Origin: Peptococcaceae bacterium SCADC1_2_3 | GTDB lineage: Bacteria > Bacillota > Desulfotomaculia > Desulfotomaculales > Nap2-2B | DNA length: 64,000 bases | Direction of reading: 5' to 3' | Assembly (NCBI GenBank): GCA_000681355.2 | Contig: JJNX02000001.1 | Span: 1-64,000, forward strand | Shown: in pieces, positions 46,112-54,672 of the stretch | Numbering within the stretch: the first letter of the stretch is position 1 | How the letters are laid out: each line of letters starts with the position of its first letter | Program-made: the position numbers and the translations under genes | Notes under the pieces: model-generated | The model's input: only the letters and a program-made list of their open reading frames with translations | Told to the model about the DNA's origin: nothing | The model's database searches: none

Positions 46112-47128
46112 TTAACAAATGCGAGGTAAAGGGGCGCCGGTTAGCATATTTATTTTTCTGGTGCCGCCAAAGGCGGTTTTTAAATATACATTACCCCGGG
46201 TGTTTTTTGCCGCCACTTCACCAACTATATTGGCTTGACTTCCCAATTCATCTTTTTTTAAAAGCTGAACGACTTTTTCTGCTTCTTCAGGGGCAACCAC
46301 AACTAAAAATTTCCCCTCATTAGCCAGATACAAAGGGTCTAAACCTAGAAAATCAGCTATAGTACGCACTGTTTCGTTTACCGGTATGTTTTCTTCTGCC
46401 AGCCAAAAATCAACCCGGGCTGCCTGGGCAACTTCTTTTAACACGGTGGCCAGACCGCCCCGGGTTAAGTCCCGCATAAATTTAATCCCGGTTGTTTCAT
46501 TTAAAAGCTTACCTATAAGCTGGTGGAGAAAAGCACAATCGCTTATTATTTGATTATTTAAACCCAGCCCTTCTCTTTGGGTTAGAATAGCTAAACCATG
46601 ATCGCCTAAACTCCCGTTAACAATTAATTTATCTTTTTCTTCTATGCGGTGGTAGCCTAAATCTACTCCTGCCGGAAGATAACCAATACCGGTGGTATTA
46701 ATAAATATTTTGTCGGCCTGATTACGGGGGACTACTTTGGTATCGCCGGCAATAATTTTTACGCCGGCCTCCTCACAGGTATGAGCCATTGAAGCAACTA
46801 TCTTTTCCAAATCCGCCATTAAAAGACCCTCTTCAATAATAAAGGCGGCCGTCAGGTAAAGTGGAATGGCGCCGCTTACGGCTAAATCGTTAATTGTACC
46901 GCAAATGGCGAGCTTACCAATATTCCCTCCCGCAAAAAAAATTGGGTCAACCACAAAAGAATCGGTGGTTAGCGCTAAGTTTTCCGACGCGCCGGGAAAA
47001 ATAGCCGCGTCAGAAAAAGTACCTAAAATTTCATTGTAAAAATAACGGGAAAAAAGCCCTTCAATAAGTTCATGGGTTAAAAGACCACCATCTCCGTGGG
47101 CCAACAAAATACTTTGGTTGTTTTGCAC
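46112..47128 (-). CDS. hypE: Hydrogenase maturation protein HypE
   Basis: This 338-residue protein of the AIR-synthase/PurM superfamily has GDGGLLTHELIEGLF at the start and ends in PRIC, the C-terminal cysteine that is carbamoylated by HypF and then dehydrated to a thiocyanate for [NiFe] active-site assembly. ATP-binding TGIGYLPAG and GDTKVVP are intact. HypE normally serves [NiFe] hydrogenases, yet here it follows the [FeFe] maturation genes and no hypF, hypC or hypD is in the window. It may serve a [NiFe] enzyme elsewhere. Confidence 0.9.
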   Translation of the reverse strand: MQNNQSILLAHGDGGLLTHELIEGLFSRYFYNEILGTFSDAAIFPGASENLALTTDSFVVDPIFFAGGNIGKLAICGTINDLAVSGAIPLYLTAAFIIEEGLLMADLEKIVASMAHTCEEAGVKIIAGDTKVVPRNQADKIFINTTGIGYLPAGVDLGYHRIEEKDKLIVNGSLGDHGLAILTQREGLGLNNQIISDCAFLHQLIGKLLNETTGIKFMRDLTRGGLATVLKEVAQAARVDFWLAEENIPVNETVRTIADFLGLDPLYLANEGKFLVVVAPEEAEKVVQLLKKDELGSQANIVGEVAAKNTRGNVYLKTAFGGTRKINMLTGAPLPRIC

Positions 47129-47207
47129 TGCTTGCTCCTTTTCCTAAAGGTAAATTTTTTTTATTTTATCACGGAAAAACTTTAAAGAAAAGACCAGGCA
47201 ATAGACA

Positions 47208-48617
47208 TTAAAAATATAAATCACGTTCCCCTTGCTCCAGCCGCTTTAATCTTTTTTCCGTTTCCCGGCGTACCGCCGGATTAGGAATTTCTTTTAGGTG
47301 TTCGGCAATTGTTTTCTCCCCTAATTCCTTTGTTTCTGGCGAGGCATAATCAAGCAAAAATTCTTTAAAAGTTAGAATAGCGTTAGGTTGACAAACATTT
47401 TGAATCTGACCACTCTTAGCTAAAGGCATAAACCGGTCCCCCGTGCGCCCTTTACGGTAACAGGCCGTACAAAAACTAGGAATGTAGCCTGCCAGGCAAA
47501 TACTCCGCAGTACTTCATCTGGGCTGCGTTGATCCTCGATCTGGAATTGACCTGTTAACGGTCCTTCTATTTCTTTATGATACCCTCCTACCCCCGTACA
47601 GGAACCGGCACTTAACTGGGAAATACCCAAAGATATTATTTCATCCCTAAATTCTGCCCGCTCCCTGGTGGATAAAATCATCCCCGTATAAGGAACCGCC
47701 AGACGAATAACCGCAACTAGCTTTTTAAAATCCTTATCGCTTACTAAAAAAGGAAAATATGCCAGGTCTACTCCAGCCGCCGGACGAAGTCTGGGAACAG
47801 ATATGGTATGGCACCCAACCCCGAAACGTTCCTCTAAATGTAAGGCGTGAAAAAGAAGCCCTAAGACCTCAAATTTATAATCATACAAGCCAAACAACAC
47901 CCCAAAACCTACGTCATCTATACCGCCCTCCATAGCCCGGTCCATAGCCGTAAGATGCCAGTCATAATCTTTTTTTGGCCCGGAAGGATGCACCATCTGG
48001 TAAGTAGGGCGGTGGTAAGTTTCTTGAAATAAAATATAGGTGCCAATGCCTGCTTCTTTTAATTTACGGTAGTTCTCTACCGTAGTAGCGGCAATATTTA
48101 CGTTAACCCGGCGAATGCTCCCCCTTTTTTCTTTGACGGCATAAATGATTTTTATTACCTCTAATATATAGTCAAGAGGACAATTTTTCGGGTCCTCCCC
48201 TACTTCTAAGGCCAGACGTTTATGGCCCATGGCTTCCAAGGCAATTACTTCTTTTTCCAACTCATCTAAATCAAGCCGGCAACGCTTTATTTCTTTATTA
48301 TCTTTCCTGTATCCGCAGTAAACACAGTTGTTAATACAATAATTGCTAATGTACAAAGGGGCAAAAAAGACCATCCTTTTACCGTATATACTCTTCTTTA
48401 CTTCATAGGCAGCCTCATAAATTAACCGTAAGGTATCTTCGTCCTCATTTTGGAGCAGTACGGCAGCCTCAAAAGGAGTAAGTCCTTTAGCATCTTTACC
48501 TTTGGCAATAATTTCCCGGACTAGGGCCACCGGTGCTTCTTTAGCTTTATCAAGTAAATCATAAATCACCTGCTCGTTAATAAAATCGGTTGTTTGGCTT
48601 AGTTCTTTAACTTTCAT
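47208..48617 (-). CDS. hydG: [FeFe]-hydrogenase maturase HydG (radical SAM tyrosine lyase)
   Basis: This 469-residue protein has the radical-SAM motif C94INNC98VYC101 and the C-terminal second cluster ligands CTACYRKGRTGDRF with a further Cys in NVCQPN. HydG splits tyrosine to CO and cyanide and delivers an Fe(CO)2CN synthon for the H-cluster. The gene starts two bases after the hydE stop. All cysteine ligands are present, so activity is expected. Confidence 0.95.
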   Translation of the reverse strand: MKVKELSQTTDFINEQVIYDLLDKAKEAPVALVREIIAKGKDAKGLTPFEAAVLLQNEDEDTLRLIYEAAYEVKKSIYGKRMVFFAPLYISNYCINNCVYCGYRKDNKEIKRCRLDLDELEKEVIALEAMGHKRLALEVGEDPKNCPLDYILEVIKIIYAVKEKRGSIRRVNVNIAATTVENYRKLKEAGIGTYILFQETYHRPTYQMVHPSGPKKDYDWHLTAMDRAMEGGIDDVGFGVLFGLYDYKFEVLGLLFHALHLEERFGVGCHTISVPRLRPAAGVDLAYFPFLVSDKDFKKLVAVIRLAVPYTGMILSTRERAEFRDEIISLGISQLSAGSCTGVGGYHKEIEGPLTGQFQIEDQRSPDEVLRSICLAGYIPSFCTACYRKGRTGDRFMPLAKSGQIQNVCQPNAILTFKEFLLDYASPETKELGEKTIAEHLKEIPNPAVRRETEKRLKRLEQGERDLYF

Positions 48618-48619
48618 TG

Positions 48620-49678
48620 TTACTCACATCCTTCTTTGTATTTTGGGCTGTGACCATAATCTTGCGCCACCCCTCTTCCTAACTGCCGGATAATATTAGA
48701 AATATTTGCCACGGATTCGGTTGTTTCCTCCGTAAGACAAATTTTATTAGGGTATATCTGGTAACGTTCTCTGTATTTAACCGGCGTTACATTGGGCATA
48801 ACTACATTAGCCCCGCATTGTAGGGCCATTTGCCGGCCTTGGGGGTGAATGCTGGCCAGTGCCGTGGTTGCCGGCAAATGCGTTAAAGGTAGAACAAGAC
48901 GCGTAATGGCCAGTACCTTTAAGGTAGTTTTTACTTCACCACCGACGCAATTTTTTAAAGGAGTTTGGTGATGGGGAATGAAAGGACCAATTCCGGCCAT
49001 CTCCACATCCAGTTCCCGCAATAAAAGAATATCGTCAGCCAGCGTCTCACAAGTCTGTCCAGGCAAACCAACCATATTTCCTGCCCCTACCTGAAACCCT
49101 AACTCTTTAAGCCAGTAAAGCCGTTTTATCCTACCGGCAAAAGTTGTACCGGGGCGCAGGCGGGAAAATAAATTGGCGTCAGTTGTTTCGTGTTTTAAAA
49201 GATAACGGTCAGCCCCGGCTTGTTTCATTAAACGGTAATCTTTTTTGGACCGGTCCCCAACAGATACGGTAACGGCTACGCCGGTTTCTGCCTTAAGGCG
49301 GGCTATAATTTGGGCCAGCATTTCTCCGGTATAAAAAGGATCTTCTCCCGACTGCAAAACTATCGTTTTAAGACCCAGCTTTGCCGCCTGATTGCCAGTT
49401 TTTATTATTTCTGACTCACTCAGGCGGTAACGGTCGAGTTTTTGGTTATCCCTTCTCAGGCCGCAATACAAGCAGTTCTTTACGCAATAATTAGAAAATT
49501 CAATGATTCCTCTTAAGTGCACCTCGTCTCCCACGTACTGGTAACGAACCTGATCAGCAAGCTTAAAAAGTAAAGAATCTTCTTCCTTACCAAGACTTAA
49601 AAGAGAGAGAATGTCTTCCCGGAGAAGGTTTTCGCCTCTGGTGGCCTTATTTAAGGTCTCCGGCATAACAACGTTCAT
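48620..49678 (-). CDS. hydE: [FeFe]-hydrogenase maturase HydE (radical SAM)
   Basis: This 352-residue protein has the radical-SAM cluster motif C65VKNC69LYC72. HydE acts on the HydG product to build the diiron precursor and its azadithiolate bridge. AGGAGG precedes ATG 49678, so the first 32 bases overlap the end of hydF; translational coupling is likely. The length is standard for bacterial HydE. Confidence 0.95.
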   Translation of the reverse strand: MNVVMPETLNKATRGENLLREDILSLLSLGKEEDSLLFKLADQVRYQYVGDEVHLRGIIEFSNYCVKNCLYCGLRRDNQKLDRYRLSESEIIKTGNQAAKLGLKTIVLQSGEDPFYTGEMLAQIIARLKAETGVAVTVSVGDRSKKDYRLMKQAGADRYLLKHETTDANLFSRLRPGTTFAGRIKRLYWLKELGFQVGAGNMVGLPGQTCETLADDILLLRELDVEMAGIGPFIPHHQTPLKNCVGGEVKTTLKVLAITRLVLPLTHLPATTALASIHPQGRQMALQCGANVVMPNVTPVKYRERYQIYPNKICLTEETTESVANISNIIRQLGRGVAQDYGHSPKYKEGCE

Positions 49679-50933
49679 CCTTTTCCTCCTCTGCTTCTTC
49701 CAAATTCTGGGCCGCCTCGGGAAATGGTGCCAGTGCCCGTTTTAAGATTCCGTGGACGTAAGCAATAAGCACCCCGTAGTTAACGATAGGCACCCCGGTG
49801 GCTTTAGCTTGCATAAGCCGGTGCAGCATTTCCTTGCGGTTAATCATACAAGCGCCACAATGGATGATTAGCTTATAATCCTTTAGGTTAGCCGGTAGTT
49901 CCAAACCACTCGCCCAGTTGAACTCTAGCGGTCCCCCCACAACTTGTCTTAGCCAGCGGGGAATTTTTACCGTGCCAATATCATCTTCCACCCGGTGGTG
50001 AGTACAGGCTTCGGCAATTAAAACCTTATCTCCCGGTTCTAGCTCTTCAATGGCTTTTGCACCGGCTACCAATGTTGGTAAATCCCCTTTGTAGCGGGCA
50101 AATAATATGGAAAAGGAGGTTAAGAGCACATCCTTGGGTGTGTCCGCGGCTACCTTTAAAAAAGCCTGAGAATCAGTAACCACCAGACGCGGTTTGCTTT
50201 TTATACCGGCCAGAGCTGCTTTTAATTCTCTTTCTTTAACCACTATAGCCAGAGCATCATGGTCTAAAATGTCCCGGATTGTTTGAACCTGAGGTAAAAT
50301 TAACCTTCCCTTAGGGGCAGCCAGGTCAATAGGCACCACCAGGACCACTGTATCTCCCGGTGAAATTAAGTCACCTAAAATGGTGGGAGTTACCCAATCC
50401 TTTGGTGCGGCTTTAATCATAGCTAATTTAAGCGCCTCAATTCCCTGTTTGGTTGAAGCACTGACGGCAACGACAGGCAAAACTAATTGTTTGCTTAGTA
50501 GGGGCGTTAAATTTTGCGCCTCTTGCGGATAAAGGTCTATTTTATTGAGCACCCCTATTACGGGTACGTTATTTTCTTTGGCCCGGGCAATAACCTCTTC
50601 TTCATAAATCCCGGCTTCTAAAGCCGGGTCTATAACCAGCAACATCAAATCTGTTTTTGCCAACACGGCTAAAGCTTTTTCAATGCGCAAAGCACCTAGT
50701 TGGCCCACGTCATCAATCCCGGCCGTATCAATAAGCACTACCGGGCCCAGGGGAAGTATTTCCATTGATTTATAAACCGGATCGGTGGTTGTACCCGGAA
50801 TAGCCGAAACAATTGCTATATTTTGGTTAGTTAAGGCGTTAATTAAACTGGACTTACCCGCATTACGGCGGCCAAAAATAGCAATATGCAAGCGGCTGCC
50901 CCGCGGCGTTTGATTTAAAGTTGTATCTGCCAT
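49647..50933 (-). CDS. hydF: [FeFe]-hydrogenase maturation GTPase HydF
   Basis: This 428-residue protein has a P-loop GTPase domain with GRRNAGKSS at 21-28 and NKIDLYP, and a C-terminal cluster-binding part with EACTHHRVEDD and IHCGACM, which supply the CxH...HCxxC ligands. HydF is the scaffold that carries the diiron precursor to apo-hydrogenase. The stretch EAQNLTPLLSKQ, just after NKIDLYP, is encoded by sequence matching a palindromic repeat found elsewhere in the window, so it is likely an in-frame insertion. The gene starts 58 bases after the aspartase stop, with another repeat copy between. Confidence 0.94.
   Translation of the reverse strand: MADTTLNQTPRGSRLHIAIFGRRNAGKSSLINALTNQNIAIVSAIPGTTTDPVYKSMEILPLGPVVLIDTAGIDDVGQLGALRIEKALAVLAKTDLMLLVIDPALEAGIYEEEVIARAKENNVPVIGVLNKIDLYPQEAQNLTPLLSKQLVLPVVAVSASTKQGIEALKLAMIKAAPKDWVTPTILGDLISPGDTVVLVVPIDLAAPKGRLILPQVQTIRDILDHDALAIVVKERELKAALAGIKSKPRLVVTDSQAFLKVAADTPKDVLLTSFSILFARYKGDLPTLVAGAKAIEELEPGDKVLIAEACTHHRVEDDIGTVKIPRWLRQVVGGPLEFNWASGLELPANLKDYKLIIHCGACMINRKEMLHRLMQAKATGVPIVNYGVLIAYVHGILKRALAPFPEAAQNLEEAEEEKDERCYAGDLK
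50498..50524. repeat. Palindromic repeat (GTAGGGGCGTTAAA family) inside hydF, copy 4
   Basis: The left half (GTAGGGGCGTTAAATTT) is exact and the right half is diverged (TGCGCCTCTT). It lies in the hydF coding frame after the NKID motif and adds about nine residues without breaking the frame. Confidence 0.75.
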
Positions 50934-50947
50934 TTAAAATCCCTCCT

Positions 50948-50975
50948 GTGGGGGCGTTAAATTTAACGCTCCTAC
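50948..50975. repeat. Palindromic repeat (GTAGGGGCGTTAAA family), copy 5
   Basis: GTGGGGGCGTTAAATTT is followed by AACGCTCCTAC, with two mismatches to the perfect palindrome. It lies between aspA and hydF, 15 bases upstream of the hydF ATG and close to its ribosome binding site. Confidence 0.85.
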
Positions 50976-50991
50976 TTGCTCTATAATTTAC

Positions 50992-52428
50992 CTAAACCTC
51001 ATTCTTTCTTTTTAATTTATCCTTAAGCTCACGCGCCCCGGCAATTCCCGGCCGGGTAAGTTCAGCCGGGGAAAATATAGCGGCCAGTTCTTCGGCTTTA
51101 AATAATCCGTTTTCTACCGCTACTTCCTGAATTGTCTTTCCCGTGGCGGCTGCTTGTTTATATAAATTCGCAGCCTTACCATAACCAATATAAGGGGCTA
51201 GAGCCGTAGTCAAACATAAGCTTTCTTCCAGCCAGTGCCGGCAGCGTTCTTCATTTGCCCGGATTCCTTCCACACAATGGGTGCGCAAAATATTGACGGC
51301 ATTAATAAGCAGTCTCAAGGTGGTTAAAATATTAAAAGCAATTAAGGGCAAAAAAGCATTTAATTCTAGTTGTCCGGAGGCAGCAGCCAGGGTAGTTGCC
51401 TGATCAAAGCACATTACTTGAAAAGCCACCTGGGTAACCATTTCCGGAATTACCGGATTAACTTTGCCTGGCATAATGGAAGAACCCGCCTGTCTTTGGG
51501 GTAAGGCAATCTCGGCTAACCCCCCGCGTGGTCCGGCCGAAAGCAACCTTAAATCACCGGTTATTTTTGCCAGGTTTACCGCCGCGGCCTTAACTAATCC
51601 GGACACTTCAACAAAGACATCTGCATTTTGGGTAGCATCCACCATATTCTCCGCCCTGGCTATCCCCAAGCCGGTAATGTTCTGCAATTCTTCAATGGCG
51701 GTGTAAATGTACTCCCGTTGGGCGTTTAAGCCTGTACCTACTGCTGTGCCCCCTAAATTTACCTGCCTTAACCGCTCCTCTACTTTAAATAGTCGCCAGC
51801 GGTCACGGGCAATGGCCTCCGCAAAAGCACCAAATTCCTGACCCAGTGTAATGGGTACCGCATCCTGCATTTCCGTGCGGCCCAGTTTAAGAAGGTGGGC
51901 AAAAGCTGCCTCCTTTTCCTGCAGGGCCCCCTGAAGCTGGGCTATAACTTCGCTTAAAGTTAGAACCAGCCTGATGGCCGCAATTTTTAAGGCCGTCGGG
52001 TAAACATCGTTGGTAGACTGGGATAGATTAACGTGGTCTAAAGGATGCACCAGGTGATAATCGCCCTTCTTTCCCCCTAAAATCTCAATGGCCCGGTTAG
52101 CCAGCACTTCATTCATGTTCATATTGGTGGAAGTGCCGGCTCCCCCTTGAAAGGCATCGGTAATAAACTGGTCCCCCAATTTTCCTTCCGCCACCTCAGC
52201 GGCGGCTTGAACAATGGCCTTAGCTATTTCCGGAGCTAGTAAATTTGCGCGTTCATTAGCCAACGCGCAAGCCTGCTTAACCTGAGCCAGCGCCTGGATC
52301 AACTCTGCGGGTACCTTAAACCCGGAAACCGGAAAATTATGGACGGCCCGCATAGTATGAATACCATAATAGGCTTCGGCAGGAATAGGCAGCTCTCCTA
52401 AAAAATCTTCTTCCAACCGGTAGGACAT
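50992..52428 (-). CDS. aspA: Aspartate ammonia-lyase
   Basis: This 478-residue enzyme of the fumarase/aspartase superfamily has GGAGTSTNMNMNEVLANRA, the loop signature GSSIMPGKVNPVIPEM and HPLDHVNLSQSTNDVYPTA. It splits aspartate into fumarate and ammonia. Fumarase C was considered; the motif pattern and position favour aspartase. AspA genes are found in several [FeFe]-hydrogenase maturation operons, where ammonia for the azadithiolate bridge has been proposed as the link. The order here is TM1266-aspA-hydF-hydE-hydG. Confidence 0.88.
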   Translation of the reverse strand: MSYRLEEDFLGELPIPAEAYYGIHTMRAVHNFPVSGFKVPAELIQALAQVKQACALANERANLLAPEIAKAIVQAAAEVAEGKLGDQFITDAFQGGAGTSTNMNMNEVLANRAIEILGGKKGDYHLVHPLDHVNLSQSTNDVYPTALKIAAIRLVLTLSEVIAQLQGALQEKEAAFAHLLKLGRTEMQDAVPITLGQEFGAFAEAIARDRWRLFKVEERLRQVNLGGTAVGTGLNAQREYIYTAIEELQNITGLGIARAENMVDATQNADVFVEVSGLVKAAAVNLAKITGDLRLLSAGPRGGLAEIALPQRQAGSSIMPGKVNPVIPEMVTQVAFQVMCFDQATTLAAASGQLELNAFLPLIAFNILTTLRLLINAVNILRTHCVEGIRANEERCRHWLEESLCLTTALAPYIGYGKAANLYKQAAATGKTIQEVAVENGLFKAEELAAIFSPAELTRPGIAGARELKDKLKRKNEV

Positions 52429-52452
52429 TTTTACCCTCCTTTAAAATAGATT

Positions 52453-52713
52453 TTACTTGGAAACAAGGGCGGTTTTTACTTGTACGCCTTTTAAACTACC
52501 TAACTTACCCGTCATGGCCCCAATTTCATCTGTGTTTCCTTCAAGGATTAAAGCTATTACTCCCAGGTTTTTTTCCCGGTAAGGAATACCCATCCGTCCA
52601 ATAATAATTTGAGCATATTCACTTAAAATATTATTAACGTTAGCCGCCTGGTTTTTGCGGTCAGTTATCACCACGCCTACTACCCCAATTCGTGTTTGGG
52701 TCAATTTATCCAA
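52453..52713 (-). CDS. TM1266-family iron-only hydrogenase system regulator
   Basis: This 86-residue ferredoxin-like ACT-type protein matches the TM1266 family: RIGVVGVVITDRKNQAANVN at the start, IIIGRMGIPYREKN and LGSLKGVQVKTALVSK at the end. The family is found in [FeFe]-hydrogenase maturation operons and is presumed regulatory, with no proven ligand. It is the first gene of that operon here; a terminator hairpin lies directly upstream, separating it from hydA. Confidence 0.9.
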   Translation of the reverse strand: MDKLTQTRIGVVGVVITDRKNQAANVNNILSEYAQIIIGRMGIPYREKNLGVIALILEGNTDEIGAMTGKLGSLKGVQVKTALVSK

Positions 52714-52738
52714 TTCCTCCCCTTGTCTGCCCCTAAAT

Positions 52739-52779
52739 CAAAAAGGTCTACTTTTCACTACGAGAAAAGTAGACCTTAA
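52739..52779 (-). terminator. Rho-independent terminator after hydA, ahead of the maturation operon
   Basis: On the minus strand a perfect 14-bp stem (AAGGTCTACTTTTC at 52743-52756 in plus-strand terms, paired with GAAAAGTAGACCTT at 52764-52777) is followed by a T-run. It lies between the hydA stop (52884) and the TM1266 gene (52713). The preceding 70 bases are also structured (GCCCTGCGAGAAGGG, then GGCC and CCAAGGGG), so this could be either simple termination or an attenuator. Confidence 0.88.
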
Positions 52780-52883
52780 ACAAAAATAACCTTTCTTTTT
52801 CCCTAACCCCTTGGTATCAGGCCATCCCTTCTCGCAGGGCTTACTTTGATTTAAATTAATTATAAAACAAATCTTTTACTTTT

Positions 52884-54653
52884 TCAAGTACTTAAGACCT
52901 GTTCCTTATGCGGCAACTCCAAACCTCTTTTGGTATAATGGGTATGGAGAAGCTTATGAGATTTGTGCCCTAGCGGTTCCTTCAGAAATTTATCATAGGC
53001 TTCTTTAATAGCGGGATTTTCATGAGATTGACGGAATTCCCGTACTTCAGCGTCATCTAAATAAAGAGCCTCCGCACGAAGTATCCGGATTTCATTATTT
53101 GTAGGGATGGGTTCTCCACCGCCGGCTACACATCCTCCCGGGCAAGCCATAATCTCAACAAAATGATAACCGCTCTTTCCTTCCCGAATTTGGTCCATGA
53201 TTTTGCGGGCGTTCCCCAAACTATGGGCTACAGCCACCTTAACATTCCCTAGTTCTCCCACGGGAACTGTAGCTTCCTTCACTCCCTCCAGCCCACGTAC
53301 GGGCTTTATGTTAAGATCTTTCAGGTTTTCCCCTGTGACCACGGCATAAACGGTGCGCAGGGCTGCCTCCATAACACCACCTGTGGCACCGAAGATTGTG
53401 GCCGCACCCGTATATTGACCCATAGGAGCATCGTAAGCTTCATTAGGAAGATTGATAAAATCAATCCCCGCTTCTTTAATCATCCGGGCCAGTTCCCTAG
53501 TGGTTAACACGTAATCTACATCGCGGTACCCGCTATCGCACATCTCGGGTCTTTGAGCCTCAAATTTTTTTGCGGTACAGGGCATAATGGAAACCACCAC
53601 CATGTCTTTTGGATCAATGCCGGCATATTCGGCGTAATAAGTTTTCGCCATAGCTCCAAACATTTGCTGCGGAGATTTGCAGGTTGATAAGTGCTCCAAA
53701 AGGTCGGGATAAAAGTGCTCACAAAACTTTATCCATCCAGGACTACAGGAAGTAATCATAGGAAGTACTCCCCCTGTTTTGACTCTTTTCAGAAGCTCGT
53801 TTCCTTCCTCTATAATGGTGAGGTCGGCAGCAAAGTTTGTATCGAAAACCTTATCAAACCCGAGCCTGCGAAGGGCGGCAATCATCTTCCCTGTAACCAA
53901 AGAGCCGGGAGGCATCCCAAATTCCTCTCCCAAGGCAGCGCGTATAGCCGGGGCCTCTTGCACTACCACGTGCTTTGAGGGATCCTGAAGTACCTTACAA
54001 ACCTCGTCCACATCGTCTTTCTCGTAAAGGGCACCGACGGGACAGACCATAACGCATTGACCACAGTTAGTACAATTTGTCTCGTTAAGAGGAAGATTAA
54101 AGGCTGGCACCACTCTTACATCACTTCCTCTCCAGGCAGCAGTCAGGACATCAACTGTCTGAATAGATTCACAGACGGTAATGCAACGATGACAGTTAAT
54201 ACATTTTCTGCTATCCCGAACAATAGAAAGGCTAGACCGGTCAATCATTTCTTCGACGTTGAAAACAGGATATTCGAACCTCACTGTTTTTACGCCAACC
54301 TGCTCCGCCACCTTTTGAAGCTCACAATTACCGCCTCTGATGCAAAAATTGCACTCTGGTGGATGGTTTGCCAAAAGAAGCTCCACAGTCATTCTTCTTG
54401 CCTTGCGGACCCGCTCCGTGTTTGTCCGGACAACCATACCCTCATTAACAGGGTATACACAAGACGCAACCAGGTTAGGCATTTTTTCAACCTCTACAAC
54501 ACAAACCCGGCAAGCGCCAGGGGTGTGTTCAATCTCAGGATAGGCACACAAGGTTGGTATTTTAATGCCTGCTTTTTTTGCCGCTTCTAACACGGTGCTG
54601 TCCGGTTCCGCTTCTACTTTGATATTATCTATAGTTATGTTTACTGATGACAT
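52884..54653 (-). CDS. hydA: [FeFe]-hydrogenase catalytic subunit HydA (HydABC type)
   Basis: ATG 54653 follows GGAGAGGAGAA and gives 589 residues; the longer frame from 54740 lacks a good site. It has an N-terminal [2Fe-2S] ferredoxin domain (C36, C48, C51, C65), a His/Cys cluster region HPPECNFC, two [4Fe-4S] motifs (CINCHRCITVC, CTNCGQCVMVC), and H-cluster motifs: TSCSPGW at 301-307, MPCTAKKFE near 358 and ACPGGCVAGGG. The domain set matches catalytic subunits of NAD- and ferredoxin-dependent bifurcating hydrogenases. It lies 19 bases downstream of the fused flavin subunit gene. Confidence 0.95.
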   Translation of the reverse strand: MSSVNITIDNIKVEAEPDSTVLEAAKKAGIKIPTLCAYPEIEHTPGACRVCVVEVEKMPNLVASCVYPVNEGMVVRTNTERVRKARRMTVELLLANHPPECNFCIRGGNCELQKVAEQVGVKTVRFEYPVFNVEEMIDRSSLSIVRDSRKCINCHRCITVCESIQTVDVLTAAWRGSDVRVVPAFNLPLNETNCTNCGQCVMVCPVGALYEKDDVDEVCKVLQDPSKHVVVQEAPAIRAALGEEFGMPPGSLVTGKMIAALRRLGFDKVFDTNFAADLTIIEEGNELLKRVKTGGVLPMITSCSPGWIKFCEHFYPDLLEHLSTCKSPQQMFGAMAKTYYAEYAGIDPKDMVVVSIMPCTAKKFEAQRPEMCDSGYRDVDYVLTTRELARMIKEAGIDFINLPNEAYDAPMGQYTGAATIFGATGGVMEAALRTVYAVVTGENLKDLNIKPVRGLEGVKEATVPVGELGNVKVAVAHSLGNARKIMDQIREGKSGYHFVEIMACPGGCVAGGGEPIPTNNEIRILRAEALYLDDAEVREFRQSHENPAIKEAYDKFLKEPLGHKSHKLLHTHYTKRGLELPHKEQVLST

Positions 54654-54672
54654 CAATATTTTCTCCTCTCCA

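Noticed and set aside
50992-52428. Fumarase C instead of aspartase
   Set aside because: The superfamily signature is shared, but the overall sequence and the position in a hydrogenase maturation operon favour aspartate ammonia-lyase.
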